Part shown: positions 20,107 to 28,452 of the stretch, one piece after another
Layout: each line of letters starts with the position of its first letter
Numbering within the stretch: the stretch's first letter is position 1
Origin: Chara braunii
Taxonomy: Eukaryota; Streptophyta; Charophyceae; Charales; Characeae
Direction: 5' to 3'
DNA: 28,452 nucleotides
NCBI GenBank assembly: GCA_003427395.1
Contig: BFEA01000096.1
Span: forward strand, 833,235-861,686
Translations under genes and position numbers: made by a program
The notes under the pieces: generated by a model
Databases searched by the model: none
Seen by the model: only the letters and a program-made list of their open reading frames with translations
Told to the model about the DNA's origin: nothing

Positions 20107-20664
20107 CTAGGGTGCTGGTGACTTGGGTGTAAGAGGTGGGGATGTAGGTCTGGAGTGTGGGGGCTTTGGGGTAGGTGCTGCAGAAGGGCCAGAAGAGGGG
20201 GGAACAGTCTGAACAGGAGTAATCTGCAGCTGTTTGGAAATGTTGTTCAATTGAGCAGAGATGTCATCCAGCTTCTTTGACAAAGCTGAATGACTGGTCT
20301 CCAGACCTGAGATTCGGTCATCCCAGTTAGTAAAGTAGGACCGGTGAATCTCATCCTGCAGAAGGATGAATTCTGCCATGTCCTTACTTGCCTGACTGGT
20401 CGTACCGAGGCTCATAATCCTCTGCATATCTCCAATCAACACTTTTCTTCTGGCCTCTTTCTGGGCATACTCTTCCTTCCTCTTGAGCTCTGCCTTTAGG
20501 TTCTCAACTGCCTGGGTCTGCAAGCGGAGTTTCTCCTCTTGGTCCCGCAGTTCAGCCTCTAAAGGGTCAGGCGGTACAGGTGTTACAGGCTGCACTTTCA
20601 TCTCAAGCTTTACCTGGGGTGTCTCCCCAGAACTCTCAACTCCAGCCTTCCCTGACTCCGCCAT
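20107..20664 (-). CDS. Small coiled-coil Gag-like ORF
   Basis: The frame starting MAESGKAGVESSGE encodes 185 residues. I choose this ATG (20664) over the one at 20709, whose extra 15 residues (MLFVVCLFVC...) look like translated leader. Residues about 30-75 form a charged coiled coil (LRDQEEKLRLQTQAVENLKAEL and onward). A middle segment follows (FILLQDEIHRSYFTNWDDRI), then a second heptad region (LSKKLDDISAQLNNISKQL) and a Pro-rich tail (about 145-185). There is no zinc knuckle, protease or reverse transcriptase nearby. Primer binding sites for minus-strand LTR elements lie 1.5 and 2.9 kb upstream. It is most likely the N-terminal Gag part of a truncated or non-autonomous LTR element. The terminal TAG could be a mutated CAG, since the frame continues about 35 codons further. 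Confidence 0.6.
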   Translation of the reverse strand: MAESGKAGVESSGETPQVKLEMKVQPVTPVPPDPLEAELRDQEEKLRLQTQAVENLKAELKRKEEYAQKEARRKVLIGDMQRIMSLGTTSQASKDMAEFILLQDEIHRSYFTNWDDRISGLETSHSALSKKLDDISAQLNNISKQLQITPVQTVPPSSGPSAAPTPKPPHSRPTSPPLTPKSPAP

Positions 20665-22126
20665 ACTGCACCCCACAATACAGACAAATAAACAAACAAC
20701 AAATAACAATCAAAGAACAGACAGGAGGTAACAGGAGTTGGATGTTCTCTGCAGTACTAATCCAATTGCTGTCACCTGCCTGGAGAGAGAAGACTGGTTA
20801 GTCTGAGCAAGTGAGTGCTCAGTCTCAGCAGACCGCTTGAGGGTCAGGGTCAGTTCAGAGTCCACTCAGGCAAAAACCAATTTCACGATTTTTCCATCCC
20901 TGCCCTGACACAACAATTGCACGCAATAATTGCAAATCCTGGGTCAACAACTGACAGGATGCATTCTTGAACTAATTAGTGTTGATTAGTAATCAGACAG
21001 AGTGACTAATTAGGGTTAGATAGGTATCTACTGATGACCAAGATGCAGCGATTTACACGAAAACCTATTTTTAGACCTACCCTGTTGACATCAACACTGT
21101 ATGACCCTGGATGCCATACTGGGGGTATGGCGAATTACAGCAACCACTGTAACTGACTCAAAACATCAAATCTGATTGTGCGATTCCAAACACTGCTAGA
21201 ATATTGAATTGCGATTTACCAGGGACTGACAGAACTGAATTCTGACGGGCAGAATCAAAGGTATGACCGACCCTAGTCTACCATAGCTTCGGCTATGTCA
21301 GCGCAGAATTCAAATTTGCAATATCACTAACAAACTGGCCCTGAACAATCCAATTCACAGTATGATATAAATCGCAACACTGTACAACAGTAGCATATGA
21401 ACTTTGGGTCAGAGGGGAGGTCAAACAGGGTTAGTAGAGGTCAAAGAAGATAGGTAGGAGAAGTTGGATATGGCTGTCCAACAGTCTGAATTTCGATTTT
21501 CAACTGTCACCTGACAGACAAACCAAATTTCCCTGTTCTAAAAATAACCCCAGAATCGCCACACAGGATGGAGTAAGGAACACACTCACTTCAGGGTCAA
21601 CTTTGAAGAAGATGCATGAAATCATGGCTATGGCTGAATAGTCAACCCGGTCTCGCCAGTTTCACCTCCTAATAGTATACCGTGTTCCCACGTACAGAAT
21701 TCTTCCAAACTTGGTGACCCAGTAGAATTCCCTGAGGCGCTTCACCCCCAATTAACAGATTCAACGAATTTGGACTCCCAGGTGCTGATAACTGGTCCAA
21801 ACAGTACAGCGCCACATCACCCTACACAGCGCTGATTAGAAATTGGGGATCCTGACCCAATTCCAAAATTGCAACCTCCTGGGATCACTTCCCTAACAAT
21901 CGCAAACCTCCAGGTGAATCGCCAGGCTATAATTAGCCTCCCAGAGCCTTCTGGGCCTCTGGATTATCAATCACCACTCACTCCTGCATAACCCTAGCCA
22001 GGAGTGTGTCACCCTCTGCCAGTTGCTTCTCGCCACACACTCACAACCACCACCCTACTGACAACAACCCTGAAGATGATGATGTGTGCTCCAACTCATC
22101 AATCAATCCAGAGTCTGGATCCAATA
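20665..22126 (-). other. Probable untranslated leader of a minus-strand LTR element
   Basis: 1.46 kb between a primer binding site (22127-22138) and the Gag-like ATG at 20664. It has no sizeable open frame on the minus strand and AT-rich, non-repetitive composition. A long leader between primer site and gag is common in large plant-type LTR elements. The assignment depends on the primer site being genuine. Confidence 0.4.
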
Positions 22127-22138
22127 GCTCCGATACCA
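22127..22138 (-). promoter_or_regulatory. Primer binding site 1 (initiator Met tRNA type)
   Basis: On the minus strand the sequence is TGGTATCGGAGC, one change from TGGTATCAGAGC, the standard plant retroelement site complementary to the 3' end of initiator tRNA-Met. It is preceded on that strand by ...ATCATAACA and a 2-nt spacer, so an LTR would end at 22141 with the expected CA. The match does not extend past 12 nt. Confidence 0.55.
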
Positions 22139-22140
22139 TC

Positions 22141-22425
22141 TGTTATGATTTTGGTTGTTCGTTGCATGAAGGCCAACACTCACTCACATAGACTTCTGCA
22201 CATGCCCATACACACACAGAAGGAAGGGGAGAGGATCGCAGTATCACACCGCACAGGGAGAGATAAACACAGCGGAAGACTTGACCATGCGATATGACAG
22301 GGTACACTGAAAGTGCAATTCACTCTAGTCAATCCTCACAACCAGTCATAGAGAAAAGTCGAGCAGATCACATCCAGGAAACAATGAAACGATGATAGTC
22401 CCAACACAGTTACACACTGTTTATT
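22141..22425 (-). mobile_element. Partial minus-strand LTR (one end only)
   Basis: On the minus strand this segment ends ...CATAACA directly before primer site 1, as an LTR should. An AATAAA poly(A) signal lies on the minus strand at 22425-22420, about 280 bp before that end. I could not find the other LTR boundary (a matching TG start) and saw no second LTR downstream of the Gag-like ORF, so the given start of the element is only a lower bound on its extent. Confidence 0.35.
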
Positions 22426-23570
22426 AAACTTAGAGTCTCGAAATGTCAGGATCACTCCAGAACTACAGTGCGCTGCTCAGAATTGAGCAGCGCTTCAGTC
22501 TCCAACCCTGCAGAACACCCGTAACACCCCCTGAGTCTTGAAACATCAAGCGCCACCCAAATACAGCCTCCTGGGGGCGGCGCTACCCTGAACCAGGCCT
22601 CTGAGGCCAAGCGCCACTCAGAGCATGAAGAAGAAGACCAGCGCCACAGTATCTGATGATGACGAAGTGTCGGGAGGCTTCCCGGGTGGAAGCCTGCAGC
22701 AGCGTCACCAAACCCTGACAAGATGACCTCTGAGATGAAGATGCTGCAGCTATGGCTGCAGCGCAAACCCTCTGGGACCCCACTCCGGAGGAGGGTCCAG
22801 CAGGGCACCAATCTCTCTCACCTCCAGCAGACCTCGATAACCCAGACCTCTGTCAGCCCCTACGTGTTGGCAGAGTACAGCGTAGGTCCCAGCCATGGCC
22901 TGCGCTCCGAAGGTCTGGCTATGCCCGTCTCCTTCCACGCTGATCCGTCATTACTTCTGGTTCACACGTAGCGCAGCAGCGATGTACACGGTACCAACTG
23001 CCAAAAGCCCTGAACCGATGTGCCCATCCTACTTCTAGCCTACCCCGACCTAGACCGGACTGACTGACCGACCGGTACCGTTTCTGTTTCGGCCTCTCGG
23101 CCTCTACCGGACCTGGCTATAGGCTATAGGACCGTCTATTCAGAAGAGGCCCATAGGGCCTGTCTGTCTAGGGATAGCCCGGGCCTGCTATCCGCAATTA
23201 GGGTAGCTGTAGGGAATCGGGTTCGTATCACCCTGTCTTTTCCCGGTTTTGCAGATATGTCCCTCAAGAATTTCCCTCACAGGTAGGTCTCTCGGTTAGC
23301 CCTCAACCAAACAAAATTTCGAATCTATCCTACCTATAGTACAGCCTCGATAGAGAGAGGCTACAGACGACCAGAAAACAGCAAATCATTGCACATCAGC
23401 GAGCTCTCATCATCCAGCATACACCCCGTATGTCACCACATAGCTTCCTGGCGCGCCCACAAGACCCTGGGCCGCCTTATGTTCAACGCCCAAGCCTTAT
23501 CACTGCCCCACACCTCATGCGAAGCATCGAACAGCTATTGCGAAGAACCAATAAAGTGCAATATGAACCA
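22426..23570. other. No recognisable gene; between two primer sites
   Basis: Nothing coding was recognised on either strand. The segment may hold the rest of the LTR that ends at 22141 and leader sequence of the element that used primer site 2. Short palindromic phrases occur (for example 'ctataggctatagg' near 23118). Confidence 0.35.
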
Positions 23571-23582
23571 GCTCCGATACCA
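23571..23582 (-). promoter_or_regulatory. Primer binding site 2 (initiator Met tRNA type)
   Basis: The minus strand reads TGGTATCGGAGCTGGTTCA. This keeps the initiator tRNA-Met complement TGGTATCAGAGC with one change and continues into a TGGTTCA resembling its next bases (CAGGTTTCG). A 3-nt spacer and a ...TTGCA end on the minus strand (23586) would mark the end of an LTR at higher coordinates. This second site is 1.44 kb from site 1 in the same orientation. Confidence 0.5.
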
Positions 23583-23585
23583 AAT

Positions 23586-24974
23586 TGCAAGGAAAATGAG
23601 CAACAGCGAGATGACAATTCCAGATTACACCATCACATTGAAAGCCAGATAGTCACACCGTGTCCAGAGAGCAGCATTGCACAAATTATACACCAATGGA
23701 GGTTCGTAGTACTGAAAACCAATGTCAAGGAGAGCTTTCTCTCTCCGCGAACAACACAAGAGTCCAGTCTCTTCACACTCCTACTTGGCGCTCAGCGCCC
23801 AGCCTACTCCTACACAGCTACGATCAGCCTACTAATTGACAATGCAACTGTTGACATCAGCGGCAACCCGAAGTACTTGAAGATGTCGCCCAAATGCAGA
23901 CCATCGCCAAAGCAAGGGATGTGCCCTCACATCATCATCATCATCATCATCCTTCACCCTTCATTGACTATACACCCACGTCTTCCTCCCTTACACCCGA
24001 AGACCACTCATGCGCCTCACTGTAGTCCAAGCCCACCAGCTATGGCGCTGCCCTCAGCAGCGCCCTTCTTCCCTGCACGACCGCACGTGCTGCACCTCGC
24101 CTCTCAGCGCCAGCAGCAGCCCACGAGCCTTTGCTCCAGCAGCGCTGCCGCTAGCATGCGAGTGCCTGAATGAGGCTCCGAGTGGCGAGCTCTTTCCTAT
24201 ATGGAAAGAGCCTGCCTGATTCGCAGCCTGGCTGGACTTGGCCTGGGTCCAGAAGCTTCCGGTAGGCCCCAGGATGCTGCGTGCTACTTTGCAGCTACTG
24301 GGCCTCTGTTGGTTGGGCCTCCCAACTGTCAGTGTATGAGGCTGCGTTTCTCGTCCAGGGCCTGCGTGCTTCAGAATGGCCCAGAAGGCCGCGGAAATGT
24401 CTTGGTTGGTCGGCCTGTGTTTCGCTCAACTAACTGGCGCATCGCAACTGCCTGGACCCCAAATATGAAATTGACAGTCAAAGGCCTCTTGTGATAAGTT
24501 AGGCCTGCCTTCACTTAGGGCGCGCACCACTGCAACCGGGGCCCCTTAGGCCTGCCGAGGATCCAGATCCTCGCACTTGAATAAGAGAGGGGAGATAAGG
24601 AGGAGGGGATGATTGGCGAAGAAGGGGGAATTGTTGTTGGTCTTTTGCTGGTGTACATCTTCTTCTTCTTTCTTTCTGCTTCATCTTCTTCTTCTTTCAT
24701 CTCGGTCTCCTCTTAAGATCATTCATTTCTTTTTGCAATTGGATGGCATCGTATTTCCTTGTGAATTTGCAGTTCGAAATTGGCAGAAATCGTAGCAAAT
24801 TCAAAAAGAAAATGATGAGGCCTAAGGGGTGGCGGGGTTTGCAGTGGGGCAGCCCGACACACCCTCAGCACCCCAGAACCCCCTCTACGGCCCCCCTCCT
24901 GCCCTTCCCCATCTGTGTGTTGTGCTCTTTCTTCTTCTGCCTCCGTATTTCGTCTTCTTCTACAGTTCTATTTC
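23586..24974. other. Possible LTR or leader sequence, no recognisable gene
   Basis: The 247-codon plus frame at 23430-24173 overlaps primer site 2, is rich in Ser, Pro, His and Ile repeats, and crosses a CAT/ATC microsatellite (23931-23951, encoding an artificial Ile run). I do not call it a gene. A pyrimidine-rich CTT/TTC stretch lies at 24656-24715. The segment probably contains LTR sequence of the minus-strand element (from 23586) and the leader of the plus-strand gag that follows. Confidence 0.35.
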
Positions 24975-26310
24975 ATGCCGCGAGCATTGGTGAGTTTCCG
25001 CATCAGCACGAGGACATGCGAGCAGGACACGCCAACAGTTACACGCCAACACGGCACGATAGCGACACGTCAACAGGATATCCTCAGCTTGGACCACGTG
25101 GTCAAGCATCAGCAGGAGTCCATCAAACGACTGATTGACCTTGTGGAGACTTTTGAACAACGCTCTTGATGTCGACGTTGGCCCCTCCAACATCGTGGAT
25201 CACATCAACTCTTTTTAGGTGGATGTGGACTCACTGAAGGACACCGTTTGACAGCGTGCAGCGAACGACCAGCAGCTTGATGATGCCAACAAGCTGCTGG
25301 AGCAGCACATCAAGATTGTTGCAATGACCGACCCGTCCAGGTCACCTTCCACTCGGCCTCCCAAGTTGGACAACATTTCAGTCTTCTGCGATTTGTCAAA
25401 GACTGAGCCGCAGTTGTGGTAGAGGTAGTTCATCCTTCGTTTGGACATGCATCACGGGCTACCCAAGGACTGGTATGGATGTCTCTACCACCAGTTGGAT
25501 GGCACATGGCAAGCTCAGTTTGACCATAAGGTGGCCGTCTCCGAGCTGCATACCAAGATCAGTTGGGACGATCTTGCAGAAACATGGCATAAGCAGTTCC
25601 AAGTGGAACCACCCGAGCTCAAGGCTATGGACAAGCTGCGGACTTCATTTCAAGAACCTCTACCGAGCACGGACTGGATCGCGAAGTACCAACGCTTGGC
25701 ATCAACACCTGACTTGCCGCTGAACTTCATGGGTGTCAAGCACTATTTCATCACACGCTCATGCCCGATATTTCTAAAATGCACTCACGCAAGTCGCGGA
25801 GACACTCACCACCAGTGGACTTCTCTTTGCAAGGCCTTATAGATTATTCTGACAAACACGGTGGCTCGCAGTGACCGACGTGCACCTTCCTCAGGCCTGA
25901 ACAAGGGACAGCAAAGGCCGAATGTGGCCAAGGTCGCAGCAACTTTGCAGACCACTCGTATCAACGGGGCTGCTATTTCGGATGAGGGAGACATGGTGGC
26001 AGCCACCTGGGATTGTGGCTATCCACGGAAAGGCAAGGTGCGCAACAAGAAGAAGATGTGCACCTCTTCATCTCCCGGGACTGGCACACTGTTCAACCAC
26101 CTTGGCATCATTTCGGCATCTCATAGACGACGTACAAAGTCTGCTCCAAGTACAGTTTATTGTTTGTGGTGTAACAGCGGCGCGCATGAGATTGCAAGCT
26201 GTCCCACGAAAGGCAAGGGGGAGCCCCATTCGGGAAACTGATCACCGCAGAGGGCCGCCACTACACTCTCGATGCCGCCGGAACCGGTAACCTTGCCAGC
26301 AGCCTCCCTT
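24975..26310 (+). pseudogene. Broken Ty3/Gypsy-type gag with CCHC zinc knuckle
   Basis: Across several frames the translation gives a coiled-coil lead (QQDILSLDHVVKHQQESIKR, then VDVDSLKDTV and LDDANKLLEQHIKIV). A retrotransposon capsid-like core follows: PKLDNISVFCDLSKTEPQLW, FILRLDMHHGLPKDW, SWDDLAETWHKQF, TDWIAKYQRLAS and KHYFITRSCP. A nucleocapsid zinc knuckle C-x2-C-x4-H-x4-C lies at 26161-26202 (YCLWCNSGAHEIASC). In-frame stops occur in the lead and core as TAG, TGA, TAG and TAG. Frameshifts lie near 25157, 25780, 25840 and 26230. No protease or reverse transcriptase follows before 26589. The capsid layout is of the Ty3/Gypsy Retrotrans_gag type. It cannot make Gag as it stands. Confidence 0.78.
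26161..26202 (+). other. CCHC zinc-knuckle codons of the gag pseudogene
   Basis: Cys codons at 26161-26163 and 26170-26172, His at 26185-26187 and Cys at 26200-26202 give exact C-x2-C-x4-H-x4-C spacing, followed by basic residues (TKGKG). This is the RNA-binding nucleocapsid motif and the surest single marker that the pseudogene is gag. Confidence 0.85.
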
Positions 26311-26588
26311 AGTACTGGAGCACATACGGAAGTTGTGAGTCCTCTCCTTCTTTCAAGGACGACACTGCCCGGCTCGTTCCACCTTTGGGTTTCTTGTTCA
26401 AGGGCAAGCCGTGCGTGCAGTTCCCTTTCTGTCAGTTTGCAGTCTGGTTTCAATTTCTTCACCTTCGTCTTCAAGGGAGTCGCCGTACGAGTTCAACTTG
26501 TTATAGGCCATGCTCGGCAAGGGTGGTGGCGAACTGATCAGCACGTTGTTACTGGCCCTGCATGGGTTGAGTCCTTCAACCTGCAATT

Positions 26589-28424
26589 TGTAACAAGGTT
26601 TGCGGCAACGTGTTGATCTGGCCAGACCCTTGCCCTTTTGTGTTGTGCCCAGCTTTGTAGTGAATATATCTCTTTATTCTCATTTATGTCAGTCCTAGGT
26701 TCAGCTTGCCAGCATCAATTTTAGCTTCTGTACAAGTGGCAGGTTGACTGGTTGAGTACGTCAACCTGCAGTTTATCGGGAGACGCAGGTGCTTTGGGGA
26801 TGTACAATGTCATTTGCCAGCATTCCTCATCTGCTCTCGCCAAGGTTGCTGGCAAAGTGCTCACCAGCGTTTCAAATTGCGTGTTACGGACTTCGCCAGG
26901 GCTCGATCCCTGGTCTATCTTTTGCTGTTTTGGCTGCATCCCGTTTTCGGCCTGGCACCCTTTTCCAAACCCCTCCTTTGGTACCGTAGGATTTTGGACA
27001 ACTGGCGCCATGCTGCAATTCGGGCGCCACTTTCAAATACTGCATGTTTCAGTTCTGCCCTCGGGGCCTTTGCAGAAATGCCCCTAGTACCGTATGTGTC
27101 ACCGGTACTTATACCACCAGTACCCCCGAAGCAGCCTTCCCGAACCTTTTTTCTTGCAACCTACCGAACCTCTTCATTCCATGAGAATGCAGTTGGTTGG
27201 AAGGAGGGATACAGCGGGAGACTGGTCCTCCAATTCGAGCGACCGGTACTTACCTTCATTGTTGCTTTGTTTCTTTTTCCTTTATCATTTCCTTTTTTTT
27301 TATTTTTTTTTCCCCTTCCGTCTTTTCCTGTATGTGCAGCTGGGACTGCAGGAGGAGCCTCGCGGCCCTCATTCCTTCTACAGGGCCAATAGAGCCAATC
27401 TTTCCTGTACAAGTCCACGTTCCAGTGGAATATTCATTCTCGTGACAGTTTGACAGTTTGACAGCAGTGCAGCATCAGCCTCGCTCCACCACTTACCGCA
27501 TCCAAAAGAGTCGGGACTGTACCTTTCCTTTTTTTTTCTATTACTAATTTAGAAAATTTCTTGATTTATGTGTGTCATCCTTGCTGAGGGCTGGTCGGGT
27601 AATCTTCCGTGTATTATTCCATGTTGTAGGGGTAGATTCATGCACGTGAACAATTGAAAATCATTGAGTGCACTGGTGGGGGTGTTTCTTGTAAAAAAAA
27701 AAAACAAAAAAAAAACAAAAAAAATCATTGAGTGCAGCCAGGCCGACGGGGTGTGTGGGTGACTCTGACACTCACCATATCCAGAAAAATCGGCGTCATA
27801 TCCTCTGCCGAGATTCGCAGAGCATTGATCCGCTCTTTTTGGTTTCGACGTTTCTTGCACAAGGCCATGCCAATCTTCTATGTATCATTCCGCGATCTAG
27901 CAGATGATTCATTCTAACTTTGCACTATTCACAGCCAGGCCTTTCATCGTTTCTACTGCCTGCCCCGTTCGATAACGCATTTTTTTTCTTCTTCTTTTTT
28001 TGTTTATTCTTTTCTTTACCTTTTTTCCGTATCTTTTATTGTCTTTTGCCTGCTGTTATCTTGTGCGGTCGCTCGTTTCCATTTTCGAAACGAGCTACCA
28101 CCCGAACGCGTGCCAAGGCTCTACCAAGCCTCTACCGACCCTGTCAAGGACCTCCATGAATTCAGGAGGTCGGATTTTTTTGGCTGGGCGGGGTACGGTA
28201 CGGGGACCAGTCTCGTACCAGTTCTCTGCTGCTGTACTCGTACTCCGTGTGACTTGCTGTTTCCGCATTCGGAATCCAAGACTTTGACTTTGTGCCTTGC
28301 CACTGTGTCCGCGTCCGACCCTCAGTCCGAGTCCGTCGTGCCGAGTGAGTGAGTGTGTGTGTGTGCTCTCTCTCTCCCTCTCTCTCCTCTCCCTCAGCTC
28401 ACCCTCAGCCTCAGGCTCGTTACA
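26589..28424 (+). mobile_element. Putative 5' LTR of a plus-strand retroelement (1.84 kb)
   Basis: The segment begins TGTAAC and ends GTTACA, a perfect 6-bp terminal inverted repeat with the TG...CA ends typical of LTRs. One base later comes an initiator-Met-type primer binding site. Inside are T-rich runs (27290-27312, 27530-27538), an A-rich run (27692-27724), and a CT/GT-rich end (28340-28400). No open frame in it resembles a protein. The internal region would lie past the window end, and no second LTR is visible, so identity between the two LTRs cannot be tested here. Confidence 0.55.
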
Positions 28425-28425
28425 C

Positions 28426-28451
28426 TGGTATGGGAGCGGTTCGAACCCGCC
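28426..28451 (+). promoter_or_regulatory. Primer binding site of the plus-strand LTR element
   Basis: TGGTATGGGAGCGGTTCGAACCC aligns over its length to the known initiator-Met site TGGTATCAGAGCCAGGTTTCGATCC, allowing two substitutions in the first 12 nt and a few later indels. It starts one base after the LTR end at 28424. The TTCGAAC string resembles a tRNA T-loop because the site mirrors a tRNA end. Confidence 0.6.
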
Positions 28452-28452
28452 C

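Noticed and set aside
23430-24173. 247-codon plus frame
   Set aside because: It crosses an ATC microsatellite and a minus-strand primer site and has no recognisable domain.
26814-27453. Plus frames of 192 and 119 codons
   Set aside because: They lie inside the putative LTR, are Phe/Pro-rich from T-rich tracts and overlap each other in different frames.
28426-28452. A tRNA gene at the window end (GGTTCGAACCC T-loop-like string)
   Set aside because: No acceptor, D arm or anticodon arm lies upstream. The sequence fits a retroelement primer site placed one base after an LTR end.

Overview
This is a eukaryotic nuclear window made almost entirely of mobile-element remains and repeats. I see no ordinary host gene, no rRNA and no CRISPR. 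The best guess is a streptophyte, probably a charophyte alga such as Chara. The grounds are retroelement primer sites that copy the initiator-Met tRNA end, Gag fragments of a type I associate with Chara (from memory, not a search), and a stop-codon pattern expected from decay of CpG and CHG methylation.

Layout: 1-4016 is gene-free repetitive DNA, including a diverged direct repeat of about 1 kb and a long CT microsatellite. A 54-nt G run follows. 4103-5478 is a palindromic (fold-back) DNA transposon with a perfect 8-bp target-site duplication, most like a non-autonomous hAT element. 5479-6174 holds short repeats.

17012-6175 on the minus strand is the most unusual part. Five genes lie head to tail. 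The first four (17012-16202, 16143-15406, 15265-14492, 14350-13565) are diverged paralogues of about 245-270 residues, from a family I do not recognise. Only the third is intact. The fifth (13313-6175) is a long decayed gene of about 2,300 codons. In order it carries a ParB/sulfiredoxin-like domain, a beta-class (permuted) DNA-methyltransferase-like domain, a Gly/Lys/Ser-rich repeat, 186-bp tandem repeats and a C-terminal Ulp1/C48 SUMO-protease domain. ParB-methyltransferase fusions are familiar from phages and bacterial mobile elements. The Ulp1 domain is a common cargo of eukaryotic DNA transposons. The compact one-strand layout suggests a large transposon or an integrated virus-like element. 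I could not find its ends.

17013-20106 has no recognisable gene. 20107-20664 (minus) is a small coiled-coil Gag-like ORF. Two initiator-Met-type primer binding sites upstream of it (22127-22138 and 23571-23582, minus) suggest two nested or overlapping LTR retroelements in that orientation. About 24975-26310 (plus) is a broken Ty3/Gypsy-type gag with a CCHC zinc knuckle. 26589-28424 looks like the 5' LTR of another plus-strand retroelement, followed by its primer binding site, with the internal region beyond the window.

Of 24 in-frame stops I placed in the decayed genes, 23 are TAG or TGA. Three are directly confirmed, by comparing internal repeat copies, to replace CAG or CGA.
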